From an uncultured delta proteobacterium (GTDB taxonomy: Bacteria; RBG-13-61-14; DRUE01): a stretch of 30,477 bases of DNA. Both the position numbers and the translations under genes were made by a program. Position 1 is the first letter of the stretch, and every line of letters starts with the position of its first letter. The notes beneath the pieces were generated by a model, which saw only the letters and a list, made by a program, of their open reading frames with translations, did no database searches and had not been told where the DNA came from. This document shows positions 15,764 through 24,423 of this stretch, piece after piece. The DNA lies in the NCBI GenBank assembly GCA_903930515.1, contig CAIYYW010000094.1:1-30477 (forward strand), read 5' to 3'.

Positions 15764-17359
15764 ATGAAAAAGCCTGAAAGATCACGGCGGCATTTTGATT
15801 GGATGATAGCCGGGAGCCTCTTGTTGCTGTTAGTCGCAATTTCCGGGGTCGCGCTGGGCGGGACGGATGAAGCGCGGGGCGTTTTCTTTGCAAAGAAAAC
15901 CTATATTGACAAGCCCATCCCGGTTTTTGCGGACTCTAAAAAATTGTTGCCGTCCCCGGTGCTGGACGGCAGCCCGGAGCTGGTCAAGCTCTATTGGGCG
16001 ACCTGGGAGATGGCTTTCAAGCATATCAAGAAACCTTTGCCCGCGAGCGGCTTTGTCTCAAATTATCTGGATGAGAGCTTCAGCCCCAACATCTTCCAGT
16101 GGGACACCATCTTCATGGTTATGTTCGCGCGTTACGGGTACCAGGTCTTCCCCGCGATTGATTCGCTGGACAACTTTTACGCCCACCAGCACGCCGACGG
16201 GTTCATCTGCCGCGAGGTCCGGGAGAGCAACGGCGCCGACTACCACCAGGAAAAAGAGTCCGAGTCGGTCAATCCCCCTCTGTTCAGCTGGGCGGAGATG
16301 GAGAACTACCGGGTCACGGGCGATAAGGCGCGGCTGGAGTTGGTGCTTCCGGCGCTGGAACACTACACCGCCTGGCTGGAAACCGCGCGCAAGCGCAAGG
16401 ACACCGCCCATAATTTGTATTGGAACAACGGCTTGGGATCGGGTATGGACAACACCCCGCGCAAGGGCTCGGGCTGGGTGGATATGTCCAGCCAGATGGT
16501 CATGCAGTATAACGACCTGGCGGACATTAGCGCCGAGTTGGGCAGACCGGACCAGGCCGCGCAATATCGCGCCCGGGCCGAGGAAATCGGGGAGCGCATA
16601 AACAAGTGGATGTGGAATGAGGCGGACGGTCTTTACTACGATGTTGACGACCAGGGCAATCAGGTAAAATGGAAAACCGCCGCATGTTTCTGGCCCATGC
16701 CGGCGGGCATCACCAGCCCCGCCCAAGAGGAGCGGCTGATCGCCAACCTTAAAAACCCCGATACCTTCTGGCGCAAAAATGTATTCCCCACCCTGGCGGC
16801 CGACCAGAAACATTACGACCCCACCGGCGGGTACTGGAAGGGCGGAGTCTGGGCGCCCACCAACTACGCCATCATCCGGGGATTGAGCCTGCGTGGTTAT
16901 AATGATTTCGCGGGGGAGGCCGCGGAGAGATATTTGGGGCGGATTTACCAGGTTTACCGGCAGACCGGAACGGTCTGGGAGCTTTACGCCCCGGACCGGG
17001 ACGCCCCGGGCAGCGGCACGCTGGGCGAAAAGGGACCGTACCAGGCGCGTCCGGATTTTGTCGGCTGGACCGGCTTGGGCCCCATTGCCATGCTGATTGA
17101 AAATATAATCGGACTAAGGGCGGATGCCCCTCACAACCGACTGGTCTGGCGCCTTGACCGGACGGACAGGTTTGGCATGGAGAATTTCGGGTTCAGCCAG
17201 GTGACCGCAACCCTGATTTGTGAAAAACGCGACTCGGCAAAGTCCCCGGCCAGAATTATGGTTAAGACCGACAAACCCTTTGAACTGGTCGTGATCAAGA
17301 ACGGGTCTGAAAAAAAGTTCAAGATCTTGCCCGGCCAGTCCAATCTGGCGGTTGAATAA
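15764..17359 (+). CDS. Exported GH63/trehalase-like glycoside hydrolase
   Basis: 531 aa with AAGGAG before the ATG and an N-terminal hydrophobic segment (WMIAGSLLLLLVAISGVALGG) that is a signal peptide or anchor. It has the (alpha/alpha)6 features of the GH63/GH37 group: NIFQWDTIFMV (residues ~110-120), GLGSGMDNTPR (~224-233) with the likely catalytic Asp, WNEADGLYYDVD, GGYWKGGVWAPTNYAIIRGL and TVWELYAPD (~403-411) with a candidate catalytic Glu. Related enzymes remove alpha-glucosyl or mannosylglycerate-type units; the substrate here is open. It is followed after 71 bp by a BNR_4 gene with its own promoter. Confidence 0.83.
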   Translation: MKKPERSRRHFDWMIAGSLLLLLVAISGVALGGTDEARGVFFAKKTYIDKPIPVFADSKKLLPSPVLDGSPELVKLYWATWEMAFKHIKKPLPASGFVSNYLDESFSPNIFQWDTIFMVMFARYGYQVFPAIDSLDNFYAHQHADGFICREVRESNGADYHQEKESESVNPPLFSWAEMENYRVTGDKARLELVLPALEHYTAWLETARKRKDTAHNLYWNNGLGSGMDNTPRKGSGWVDMSSQMVMQYNDLADISAELGRPDQAAQYRARAEEIGERINKWMWNEADGLYYDVDDQGNQVKWKTAACFWPMPAGITSPAQEERLIANLKNPDTFWRKNVFPTLAADQKHYDPTGGYWKGGVWAPTNYAIIRGLSLRGYNDFAGEAAERYLGRIYQVYRQTGTVWELYAPDRDAPGSGTLGEKGPYQARPDFVGWTGLGPIAMLIENIIGLRADAPHNRLVWRLDRTDRFGMENFGFSQVTATLICEKRDSAKSPARIMVKTDKPFELVVIKNGSEKKFKILPGQSNLAVE

Positions 17360-17381
17360 TTAAGTTTGGCGTTACGCCGTC

Positions 17382-17409
17382 TTGACAGCCTGCGGGATGG
17401 CCCAATAAT
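17382..17409 (+). promoter_or_regulatory. Promoter for the BNR_4 gene
   Basis: Perfect TTGACA (17382-17387), 16-base spacer, AATAAT (17404-17409, 5/6). Initiation near 17416 supports the ATG at 17431 as the start. A small stem GGCG-TTA-CGCC (17367-17377) lies just upstream. Confidence 0.55.
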
Positions 17410-17430
17410 GGGTTTATGGCAGGACCTTTC

Positions 17431-18756
17431 ATGAAAAATGGCATGAGCCGCGGCATTTGTCGCTGGTTTTTCCTTTTGAGCTTGCTTGCGCTGGTTTCGG
17501 CAACTCCGGTAATCATCAACGACGACGCGGGCTGGAGTTGGTTTGAGGACGAGCGCGCGGTTTTTGCCGGCAACCGGCTGGTGGCGGGAAGCGTTGCCAA
17601 TGGTTCGCGCGACCCTTCCCGGCGGGGCTCGATTGAGGTCAGCAGCCTTGACCTGGGGAGCGGCGCGGTGGAGCGGTTTGTGCTCCACCCGGGTCTGGAA
17701 GCGGACGACCACGATTCTCCGGCGCTCCTGCTCCTGCCCGACGGCCGCATGCTCGCGCTCTATTCCCGGCACGGCAAGGACCGCCTGATCCGCCAGCAAG
17801 TCAGCCGGGAACCGGGCTCCATCAGCGCCTGGTCCGGGGAGCGGACCTTTGCCATCCGGTCCCTGTTTGACATGGTGAGCTATTCCAACCTCCACCGGCT
17901 GGAGCAGGAAGGCGGCCGGATCTATGATTTCTACCGCGGACAGGGTTTTGACCCCAATGTGCTGGTCTCGGACGACAACGGGGAGAGCTGGCGCTATGCG
18001 GGCAGGCTGATCGCGGGCCCGGGCCGGCCCTATGTCCGCTATGCCTCCAATCACCGCGACACCATTGCCTTCATTGCCACCGAACAGCACCCGCGCGATT
18101 TTGATAACAGCCTCTACCACGGATATGTGCGCGCCGGCCTGATTTACGATTCCTTTGGCCGTGAGGCCGGCCGGCTCGGGACCAAACCCGCCAGTTTTGA
18201 AGGGCTCACCCGCTTTTTTGCCGGAGACGCCGACAATGTGGCCTGGGCCGCGGACCTGGCGCTGGACGGAGCGGGCAACCCTTACGCAGTCTATTCGGTT
18301 CAGAAGGACGGCGCGGGCAAGCCCCAGGGCCGGGGCGGGCAGGATCTCCGCTACCGTTACGCCCGTTTTGACGGGGCGTCCTGGCATGACTACGAAGTGG
18401 GTTTTGCCGGCTCCCGGCTCTATGCCGGGGAGGATGACTACACCGGCTTGATCTGCCTGCACCCGCAGAAACTGGACACGGTTTATTTCTCGGCCAATGT
18501 GGACCCGCAATTGGGACGGCCGCTGATCAGCAACGCGGACGGCCGGCAGCATTATGAACTCTTCAAGGGGGTGACCCCTGACCGGGGCTTGAGCTGGAGC
18601 TTCACCTCCATTACCCGGGACTCCAGCGTGGATAATATCCGGCCCAACTTGCCTGAGGGCGGCCCTCCCGACTCGGCCCTGATCTGGCTGCGCGGCCGGT
18701 TCCGGAGCTATCTCAACTATGATTTGGAAATGGTCGCCTTGATCCCCGCGCCGTGA
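17431..18756 (+). CDS. Secreted BNR_4 repeat protein (sialidase-like propeller)
   Basis: 441 aa from the ATG at 17431, which has AGGA six bases upstream; an ATG at 17416 lies at the predicted transcription start and is less likely. A signal peptide (ICRWFFLLSLLALVSA) is followed by the BNR_4 hallmark DDAGWSWFEDERAVFAGNRLVAGS, then propeller repeats such as DDHDSPALLLLPDGRMLALYSRHG, NVLVSDDNGESWRYAG and PDRGLSWSFTSI, with Asp-box-like sequences. Members of this family occur with polysaccharide lyases and hydrolases in carbohydrate-degrading bacteria, but a reaction is not assigned for most. Located directly behind the GH63-like gene, so a shared glycan target is likely. Confidence 0.8.
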   Translation: MKNGMSRGICRWFFLLSLLALVSATPVIINDDAGWSWFEDERAVFAGNRLVAGSVANGSRDPSRRGSIEVSSLDLGSGAVERFVLHPGLEADDHDSPALLLLPDGRMLALYSRHGKDRLIRQQVSREPGSISAWSGERTFAIRSLFDMVSYSNLHRLEQEGGRIYDFYRGQGFDPNVLVSDDNGESWRYAGRLIAGPGRPYVRYASNHRDTIAFIATEQHPRDFDNSLYHGYVRAGLIYDSFGREAGRLGTKPASFEGLTRFFAGDADNVAWAADLALDGAGNPYAVYSVQKDGAGKPQGRGGQDLRYRYARFDGASWHDYEVGFAGSRLYAGEDDYTGLICLHPQKLDTVYFSANVDPQLGRPLISNADGRQHYELFKGVTPDRGLSWSFTSITRDSSVDNIRPNLPEGGPPDSALIWLRGRFRSYLNYDLEMVALIPAP

Positions 18757-18863
18757 ACCTCGGATCAAAAGCGGTCAAGGGCTGCGCCCTTGTCGCGCCC
18801 AAGTGCGGAGACTTTAGCAGGGTGTTGAACAATTCCCCGTTACCTCCGCGACCAGGGTGCGGT

Positions 18864-18916
18864 CTTTCCGGCGGAAAGCCCCCGGACTTGATAACCTTCT
18901 TGAATTCCGACATAAT
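18864..18916 (+). promoter_or_regulatory. Promoter with upstream palindrome for the inositol-type transporter operon
   Basis: TTGATA (18888-18893, 5/6), exactly 17 bases, CATAAT (18911-18916, 5/6), followed by AGGAGG and the ATG at 18942. Nine bases upstream of the -35 is the palindrome CTTTCCGGCGGAAAG (18864-18878), with two more paired bases on each side beyond one mismatch. Its size and symmetry fit an operator for a LacI-type or similar dimeric regulator. It could also be a hairpin ending the previous transcript, but there is no T-run. Confidence 0.55.
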
Positions 18917-18941
18917 TTTGAACATTAGCAGGAGGTTGAAG

Positions 18942-19877
18942 ATGAAAAGATTTCTCCTGGTCGCGCTCATGGTTATGATCGCGTTCTCCGGGGCAACCGC
19001 GCCGGCCAGGAAGGTCAAGATCGGTGTGAGCATGGCCCTCTTTGATGATGCGTGGCTCACCTATGTGCGAGAGGACATAGTGGAATGGGGGACCGCGCAC
19101 AAGGATGTTGAGCTTACGATCGTTGACGCCAAGAACGACCCGGCGAACCAGACCGGACAGGTTGAGAATTTTCTTGCGCAGCGGATGGACGCACTCGTGA
19201 TCATGCCCCCCGACGCGTCTGCCGTAGATCCGATCACTAAGATGGTCACCGCGGCGAAGGTTCCCCTGGTTTACTTAAACCGCCAGGTCGAAAACCTTCC
19301 CCCGGGCGTGATTTATGTCGGATCAAGGTCTATTGATGCGGGCATTTTTGAAATGACCGAGCTCGGCAGGCTTATGGGCGGCAAGGGAAATATCGTCATT
19401 ATGATGGGCGAGCTCGCCCACGAAGCAGCGCGCAACCGAACCGCCGGAATCAAGCAAGTCATCAAGGAGAATTACCCCAACATTAAAATCAGCGCGGAGC
19501 AGTCCGCCGACTGGAAGCGCGAGGAGGGCAGGACGCTTATGGAGAACTGGCTCGCTTCCGGCAAGCAGATTGACGGCGTCGCCTCCAATAACGACGAAAT
19601 GGCGCTCGGCGCCCTTTTGGCGATTAAGGCGGCCGGAAAGCTCGGCAAGATCCGCGTCTGCGGAGTTGATGGCAGCGACGATGCCCTGGCCTCGATGGAC
19701 CGGGGCGAGCTAGATTGCACCGTCTTCCAGGATCCGAAAGGGCAGGCAGAGGAAGGGATGAACGCCGCATACCTGATGGCCCTCGGGAAGCCGAATCCCA
19801 AGGCCAAGAACAACATCATTTGGGTTCCTTACCAGCTGGTCACCAAGGCGAACTACAAGGGCTTCATTAAGAAGTAG
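18942..19877 (+). CDS. Periplasmic sugar/cyclitol-binding protein (MocB/IbpA-like)
   Basis: 311 aa from the ATG at 18942, seven bases after AGGAGG; longer in-frame readings run through the promoter. A signal peptide ([19 protein letters not shown]) precedes a type I periplasmic binding fold: [97 protein letters not shown] and [14 protein letters not shown]. The SMALFDD start and overall pattern resemble rhizopine- and inositol-binding proteins more than ribose-binding ones, and the downstream mocC- and iolG-like genes support an inositol-type ligand. The ligand itself is inferred. Confidence 0.87.
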   Translation: MKRFLLVALMVMIAFSGATAPARKVKIGVSMALFDDAWLTYVREDIVEWGTAHKDVELTIVDAKNDPANQTGQVENFLAQRMDALVIMPPDASAVDPITKMVTAAKVPLVYLNRQVENLPPGVIYVGSRSIDAGIFEMTELGRLMGGKGNIVIMMGELAHEAARNRTAGIKQVIKENYPNIKISAEQSADWKREEGRTLMENWLASGKQIDGVASNNDEMALGALLAIKAAGKLGKIRVCGVDGSDDALASMDRGELDCTVFQDPKGQAEEGMNAAYLMALGKPNPKAKNNIIWVPYQLVTKANYKGFIKK

Positions 19878-19893
19878 CCGGGGGAGGAACAGA

Positions 19894-21396
19894 ATGGCGG
19901 ATGAATTCCTGCTGAGCATGACCAATATCAGCAAACAGTTCCCGGGTGTCCGCGCCCTGGATAATGTCCATCTCAAAGTTAGAAAAGGGACCGTTCACGG
20001 CCTCATGGGCGAGAACGGCGCCGGGAAGTCCACCCTTATGAAATGCCTGATCGGGATCTATACCCCCGATTCCGGCACAATCATTTTCAAAGACGAGAAA
20101 ATAAGCGTCCCCAACACCCATTACGCGCTTTCCAAGGGCATTTCCATGATTCATCAGGAATTGAACCCGATTCCTCATATGACCATAGCGGAAAATATCT
20201 TTTTGGGGCGGGAAACTAGGACTTGGTATGGTCTGGTTGATATGAAGAAAATGAACCAGAGGACGAAAGGGTTGCTCGATCGTCTCGCGATCAAACTTGA
20301 TCCCAATACGAAGATGGTAGACCTCAGCATCGCCAATACTCAACTGATCGAGATCGCCAAGTCGGTATCATACGATTCCGATTTGATCGTTATGGATGAA
20401 CCCACCTCCGCAATTACGGAAGCGGAAGTCAGGGTGCTGTTCAAGACTATCCGTTCCCTGAAAGAACAGGGCCGATCAATTATCTATATCACGCACAAGA
20501 TGGATGAGGTATTTGAGATCACCGATGAGATCACGGTGTTCCGGGATGGAAAGTATATCAGCACGGACCGGACCAATACGCTGACGCGGAACCTGCTCAT
20601 CCAAAAAATGGTTGGGCGAGAGCTTAGCGATATGTTCCATAAAGAACCGGCGAATATCGGCGAAACCGTTCTTGAGGCGAGGGGCCTCACGGGCCGCAAG
20701 TTCAAGAATGTCAGTTTTGATGTCAAACGGGGAGAAATATTCGGAGTTGCCGGGCTGATGGGGGCGGGGCGGACCGAACTGCTTGAGGCCGTATTCGGAG
20801 TAACCAGACTGGATTCCGGGGAAGTATTCATTGACGGGAAGAAAGTAGAGATCCGGTCGCCCGCAGACGCGATCCGCCTGGGATTGGCTCTCCTGACTGA
20901 AGACCGGAAACTCACCGGACTTTATATAAACGCGATGGTCAGGGACAATATGATAATCGCGAATATGAAATCGTATATGCGGGGTATTTTTATAGATTTC
21001 CGCAAAATAACATCCGATTGCGGGAAAATGCGCGATCAATTGCGAATAAAGACCCCGAGCCTGAAGCAAATAATAAAGTACCTTTCGGGCGGCAATCAGC
21101 AAAAAGTTCTTATTTCGCGCTGGCTGCTGACCGAACCGAGCATTTTAATCCTGGACGAACCAACGCGCGGTATTGATGTCGGAGCCAAGGCCGAAGTCCA
21201 CCGACTTATGACGGAGCTCACGCGTCAAGGCAAGACCATAATAATGATCTCTTCCGAGCTGCCTGAGATCCTGGGAATGAGCGATCGGATCATGGTTATG
21301 CATGAAGGAGATAAAATCGGCGAGCTAAGCAGGGCGGAAGCGACCCAGGAGAAGATCCTGCACTTGGCTACCGGAATGAGCCTGGCTGCGGCATGA
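19894..21396 (+). CDS. Sugar ABC transporter ATPase (RbsA/MglA type)
   Basis: 500 aa with two fused nucleotide-binding domains. The first has Walker [10 protein letters not shown] (~46-54), the degenerate signature [15 protein letters not shown] and Walker [10 protein letters not shown]; the second has a degenerate Walker A (GLMGAGRTE), the signature LSGGNQQK and Walker [17 protein letters not shown]. This is the usual plan of CUT2-family importers, where one ATP site is active. It starts 16 bp after the binding-protein gene with GGGGGAGG upstream and works with the permease that follows. Substrate specificity lies in the binding protein and permease. Confidence 0.95.
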   Translation: MADEFLLSMTNISKQFPGVRALDNVHLKVRKGTVHGLMGENGAGKSTLMKCLIGIYTPDSGTIIFKDEKISVPNTHYALSKGISMIHQELNPIPHMTIAENIFLGRETRTWYGLVDMKKMNQRTKGLLDRLAIKLDPNTKMVDLSIANTQLIEIAKSVSYDSDLIVMDEPTSAITEAEVRVLFKTIRSLKEQGRSIIYITHKMDEVFEITDEITVFRDGKYISTDRTNTLTRNLLIQKMVGRELSDMFHKEPANIGETVLEARGLTGRKFKNVSFDVKRGEIFGVAGLMGAGRTELLEAVFGVTRLDSGEVFIDGKKVEIRSPADAIRLGLALLTEDRKLTGLYINAMVRDNMIIANMKSYMRGIFIDFRKITSDCGKMRDQLRIKTPSLKQIIKYLSGGNQQKVLISRWLLTEPSILILDEPTRGIDVGAKAEVHRLMTELTRQGKTIIMISSELPEILGMSDRIMVMHEGDKIGELSRAEATQEKILHLATGMSLAAA

Positions 21397-21415
21397 AAGA
21401 GTAAAGGGGGCCAAA

Positions 21416-22450
21416 GTGGACAGGGGCATAGTGGAAACGACAAAAGAAAGCAAGACCAGCCGGCATTTATCCCGGGCATTCATCAATAATATATTGCGGA
21501 AATATGGGATATTCCTTATTTTCATGGGGATGTGCATCATCGCTTCATTATTGTCACCCGCTTTCCTCACCAAGATTAACCTGATCAATATTGTGCGGCA
21601 GATTTCCATAATCGGCCTGATCGCCTTGGGGGTCACCGGCGTCATCGTCACTGCAGGCATTGATCTCTCGTCAGGGTCCGTCCTCGGACTCGCCTGCGTC
21701 GTGGCGGCCTCATTCTCGCAAATGCCGACCGGCTCCCGGGTCCTCTATCCGGCTCTCGCCGGGAATCCGGTTTATGTCTCAATTGTCGCCGGCTGCCTCG
21801 TGGGGATGCTTGCCGGAGCTATCAATGGCTTCCTCATCGCCAAGACCAAGATCCCGCCCTTTATCGCGACCCTGGGAATGTTCTCCGCGGCCCGAGGCGC
21901 GGCAATGCTGTTCACGGGAGGGCGGCCAATTTCAAACCTTGGGGATGATTACAATTTCATCGGTCAGGGCGACCTCTACGGTCTGCCGATTCCGATTTTG
22001 ATCCTGGTGGTTATGGCGATCGTAACGCATATTCTGTATTCGCGGACGAAGTTCGGCAAATATATATACGCCATCGGCGGGAATGAGCAAGCCGCGCATG
22101 TCTCGGGGATCAATGTCACGAAGTATAAATTATTGATCTATGTGTATGCCGGCTTCCTGGCGGCCCTGGGTGGAATAGTGGTGTCATCCCGGATCGGATC
22201 GGGACAGCCGGGACTAGGCGTCGGGTACGAATTTGACGCCATTACCGCGGCGGTCATCGGCGGCGCCTCGCTGTCCGCGGGCGGGATCGGGACTATCCCG
22301 GGAACGATCATAGGCGCGCTCATCATCGGCGTGCTCAATAACACCCTTGATCTCACCAATGTATCCGCGTACTGGCAGCAGATCATTAAGGGCGCAATCA
22401 TCGTTGGCGCGGTTATTCTGGACCAGCAGAAGAACAAGGGCAGTAAATAG
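21416..22450 (+). CDS. Sugar ABC transporter permease (RbsC type)
   Basis: 344 aa, GTG start at 21416 with AAGGGGG five bases upstream (a second GTG at 21431 is possible). After a ~30-residue cytoplasmic start there are about eight to ten membrane segments ([34 protein letters not shown] and others). The CUT2 permease signatures [25 protein letters not shown] and [20 protein letters not shown] are present. It forms the channel with the ATPase and binding protein. The gene is 19 bp from the ATPase gene. Confidence 0.94.
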   Translation: MDRGIVETTKESKTSRHLSRAFINNILRKYGIFLIFMGMCIIASLLSPAFLTKINLINIVRQISIIGLIALGVTGVIVTAGIDLSSGSVLGLACVVAASFSQMPTGSRVLYPALAGNPVYVSIVAGCLVGMLAGAINGFLIAKTKIPPFIATLGMFSAARGAAMLFTGGRPISNLGDDYNFIGQGDLYGLPIPILILVVMAIVTHILYSRTKFGKYIYAIGGNEQAAHVSGINVTKYKLLIYVYAGFLAALGGIVVSSRIGSGQPGLGVGYEFDAITAAVIGGASLSAGGIGTIPGTIIGALIIGVLNNTLDLTNVSAYWQQIIKGAIIVGAVILDQQKNKGSK

Positions 22451-22462
22451 TCCGGCCTCTAA

Positions 22463-22501
22463 CGACGGAGAGTATGTCTGATCTTGGCAAGAGGTCCGTC
22501 G
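22463..22501 (+). other. Intercistronic hairpin
   Basis: CGACGGA (22463-22469) pairs with TCCGTCG (22495-22501) between the permease and the mocC-like gene. No T-run follows, so it may protect or separate the two mRNA parts and not end transcription. Confidence 0.4.
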
Positions 22502-22551
22502 CTGGATTGAGCAGGAGTTCTTATGAGAAGTAGTAAAGGGGGATGACCATT

Positions 22552-23388
22552 ATGATTGACAAGCGGCGTTTTGGCCTGAACCGGATCATCGCGCCTTCAT
22601 TGGGACTTGAAGGTTTCTTTGAATTCGCGGACTCCGTGGGCATCCGAAAGGTGGAGCTCCGCAACGACATTGGAAGCCGCAATGCCGTGGACGACCTTCA
22701 GCCCGCCGCCGCAGCGAAAATGGCCGCGGATATGGGCATTGAAATCATCTCTATCAATGCCCTGCAAAAATTCAACCTCTATTCGGTCCGGGAAAAGGCT
22801 ATGTCGGAGCTCTCGGCCCTGCTTGAACTGGCAAAGGCAATCGGCTGCCACGCCGTGGTCCTTTGCCCGAACAACGATCCCACCGATGCGCGCACCCCGG
22901 CACAGCGCGCCGCCGAGACCACCGATGCGCTTTCGGCGTTCGGCCCTCTTTTCACCAAAGCCGGCATCCTTGGGCTGATTGAGCCGCTCGGGTTCGCTAT
23001 CTCATCGCTCGCCTCGCTGGTCACGACCCAGGAATCCATACGCAAGTCTGGTTTCGCCTGTTATCGGATCGTGCACGATACCTTCCACCACTACATCGGG
23101 CCGGACGACCCAGCCGTTCTCGGCGGCGCTTACGATGTTTCCAATACCGGCCTGGTCCACATTTCAGGCGTTGAAAGCGACCTCCCCACCGCCGACTACC
23201 GTGACCAACACCGCGTCCTGGTCGGCCCGGCCGATCATATGAACAGCAAAGAGCAAATATTGCGTCTGGACCGGCTAGGCTTTGCAGGCGATTTCTCTTT
23301 TGAACCCTTCTCGCCCGCAATCCAGAAGCTGAGCCGGGACAAACTCGCGGACGCGCTCCGGCAAAGTATTGACTTCATCCGGTCGTGA
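22552..23388 (+). CDS. MocC/IolE-like TIM-barrel isomerase or dehydratase
   Basis: 278 aa from the ATG at 22552, nine bases after AAAGGGGG; the ATG at 22543 is too close to that site. The AP_endonuc_2 (xylose isomerase-like) barrel is clear: FGLNRIIAP, GIRKVELRNDIGSRN, ADMGIEIISINALQKFN, GCHAVVLCPNND, GLIEPLGFAISSL, RIVHDTFHHYIG, LVHISGV and DFSFEPFS. This matches MocC of the rhizobial rhizopine locus and related inosose-processing enzymes; metal ligands Glu (IEPLGF), Asp-His (VHDTFHH) and the final Glu (FEPF) are present. In context it probably acts on the keto-inositol made by the IolG-like enzyme; the exact reaction is inferred. Its 3' end is partly repeated twice downstream. Confidence 0.87.
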   Translation: MIDKRRFGLNRIIAPSLGLEGFFEFADSVGIRKVELRNDIGSRNAVDDLQPAAAAKMAADMGIEIISINALQKFNLYSVREKAMSELSALLELAKAIGCHAVVLCPNNDPTDARTPAQRAAETTDALSAFGPLFTKAGILGLIEPLGFAISSLASLVTTQESIRKSGFACYRIVHDTFHHYIGPDDPAVLGGAYDVSNTGLVHISGVESDLPTADYRDQHRVLVGPADHMNSKEQILRLDRLGFAGDFSFEPFSPAIQKLSRDKLADALRQSIDFIRS

Positions 23389-23395
23389 GGCGGCA
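23338..23395 (+). repeat. 58-bp direct repeat, first copy (3' end of mocC-like gene)
   Basis: This covers the last codons and stop of the mocC-like gene plus seven bases after it. It matches 23894-23951 at 54 of 58 positions. The hicB-hicA unit lies exactly between the two copies. Confidence 0.85.
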
Positions 23396-23409
23396 GCGAA
23401 AAAGTCGGG

Positions 23410-23437
23410 TTGACTTATTCAAGGGGTCGGCTATCCT
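23410..23437 (+). promoter_or_regulatory. Promoter of hicBA
   Basis: TTGACT (23410-23415, 5/6), 16-base spacer, TATCCT (23432-23437, 4/6), followed by AAAAGGA seven bases before the hicB ATG. It starts only 15 bp after the end of the direct repeat, so the promoter belongs to the inserted unit. Confidence 0.5.
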
Positions 23438-23458
23438 TATTTTTAAAAGGAATCGCGC

Positions 23459-23665
23459 ATGAAATATGATGTCTTCATAACCAAAGAGGGTGATTGGTTT
23501 ATCGCAGATGTGCCAGCTCTGCCCGGCTGCATGTCCCAGGGACGGACCGAAAAGGAGGTTCTGGCCAACATCCGAGATGCCATCCAGGGATACCTCGATG
23601 TCCTCAAGGAACAAAACCGCGAAGCGCCCAAGACCAAGCACCTAAAAGTAGCCGCGGGTGGATGA
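23459..23665 (+). CDS. hicB: HicB-like antitoxin
   Basis: 68 aa. The HicB fold is evident: MKYDVFITKEGDWFIADVPALPGCMSQGRTEKEVLANIRDAIQGYLDV, the partially degraded RNase H-like core of HicB antitoxins. No DNA-binding domain follows (only ~20 further residues), so this is the short form. It binds HicA and blocks its RNase activity. Antitoxin-first order, ATGA overlap with hicA and a private promoter show a complete two-gene module. It interrupts the region between the mocC-like and iolG-like genes. Confidence 0.9.
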   Translation: MKYDVFITKEGDWFIADVPALPGCMSQGRTEKEVLANIRDAIQGYLDVLKEQNREAPKTKHLKVAAGG

Positions 23666-23880
23666 AGCGGCTCGCTAATATCTCCGGCCATAAAGCTGTC
23701 AAGATCTTCTGCAAATTCGGTTATCAGGTCGCCCGCCGGACGGGAAGTCATATCATCCTCAAGCACCCCGAAAAGCCGCCCTTGGTCATCCCAGACCATA
23801 AAGAAGTCGCCCCGTCCCTGCTCCGAACCCAAATCCTCCGCGCCGGCCTCACCATCAAGGAATTCGTGGAACATAAATAA
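23662..23880 (+). CDS. hicA: HicA-like mRNA interferase toxin
   Basis: 72 aa starting at the ATG that overlaps the hicB stop (ATGA). It has the double-stranded RNA-binding-like HicA fold: NISGHKAVKIFCKFGYQVARRTGSHIILKHP with the catalytic histidine in GSH, then LVIPDHKEVAPSLLRTQILRAGLTIKEF. HicA cleaves mRNA to stop translation when not bound by HicB. The length is normal and no key residue is missing, so the toxin is probably active. Only 13 bp separate its stop codon from the second 58-bp repeat. Confidence 0.9.
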   Translation: MKRLANISGHKAVKIFCKFGYQVARRTGSHIILKHPEKPPLVIPDHKEVAPSLLRTQILRAGLTIKEFVEHK

Positions 23881-23893
23881 TCCCATACCCCGC

Positions 23894-23951
23894 GACAAAC
23901 TCGCGGACGCGGTCCGGCAAAGTATTGAATTCATCCTGGCGTGAGGCGGCA
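23894..23951 (+). repeat. 58-bp direct repeat, second copy
   Basis: A second copy of the mocC-like 3' end, with four substitutions, an intact stop codon (in the mocC frame it would end SIEFILA) and the same bases after the stop. It has no start codon and is not a gene by itself. Confidence 0.85.
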
Positions 23952-24000
23952 TCCCTAAGCCCGCTATTTCTTCAGCTTCAGATTCTATAGTTCCAAACAA

Positions 24001-24048
24001 ATTGCAGCAAGTATCTTAGTATCTTGATACTAAGATACTTGCTGCAAT
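24001..24048. repeat. Perfect 23-bp inverted repeat with a two-base loop
   Basis: Arms 24001-24023 and 24026-24048 are exact reverse complements around TT. Each arm also holds a direct repeat of AGTATCTT. No terminator-type T-run follows. It lies between the two mocC fragments and has no gene beside it. Confidence 0.9.
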
Positions 24049-24104
24049 CGGTCAGGACCAAAAGGATTTGAGCGGAAGGGTTTAGCGAGAGCGAGGCGCC
24101 GGGC

Positions 24105-24227
24105 CCTGGTCGGCCCGGCCGATCGTATGAACAGCAAAGAGCAAATCCTGCGTCTGGACCGGCTAGGGTTTGCGGGAGATTTCTCTTTTGAACCCTTCTC
24201 GCCCGCGATCCAAAAGCTGACCCGGGA
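24105..24227 (+). pseudogene. Second mocC-like fragment
   Basis: About 123 bp matching 23217-23339 with some nine substitutions (about 93% identity). It keeps the reading frame of MNSKEQILRLDRLGF..DFSFEPFSPAIQKL but lacks the upstream three quarters of the gene and the last ~16 codons. At CCGGGA it runs directly into a transposase remnant. Confidence 0.88.
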
Positions 24228-24413
24228 AAGAATTCCATTGGAGCGATCATCCGGGGCTTTAAGGGAGCCTGCACGAAACGGATCAATCAGATTTGGGGCA
24301 CGCGGGCAAAGGCGGTGTGGCACCGAAATTATTATGAGCGCGTTGTGAGGACGGAAGAGCTGGAGCGGATTCAAAGATATATCAAAGAAAATCCAAGGAA
24401 ATGGAATAAATAA
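24225..24413 (+). pseudogene. C-terminal remnant of a second RAYT-type transposase
   Basis: In a frame different from the mocC fragment, 62 codons read GKNSIGAIIRGFKGACTKRI, then NQIWGTRAKAVWHRNYYERV and EELERIQRYIKENPRKWNK before TAA. This is the typical C-terminus of REP-associated Y1 transposases (pattern WQRNYYEHxIRxEEELxRIxxYIxxNP). The N-terminal HUH domain is missing, so it cannot be active. It belongs to a subgroup different from the intact gene at 13802-14506, and a REP-like cluster follows it. Confidence 0.85.
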
Positions 24414-24423
24414 TTTTATGGGA

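Noticed and set aside
17131-18768. Long open frame (545 codons) on the minus strand
   Set aside because: It is antisense to the BNR_4 gene and the end of the GH63-like gene, and its protein shows no recognisable domain.
24127-24348. 73-codon plus-strand frame beginning MNSKEQILRLDRLGF
   Set aside because: Its first part is the mocC fragment and the rest reads the transposase remnant in the wrong frame, so it is a junction artefact and not a new fusion gene.
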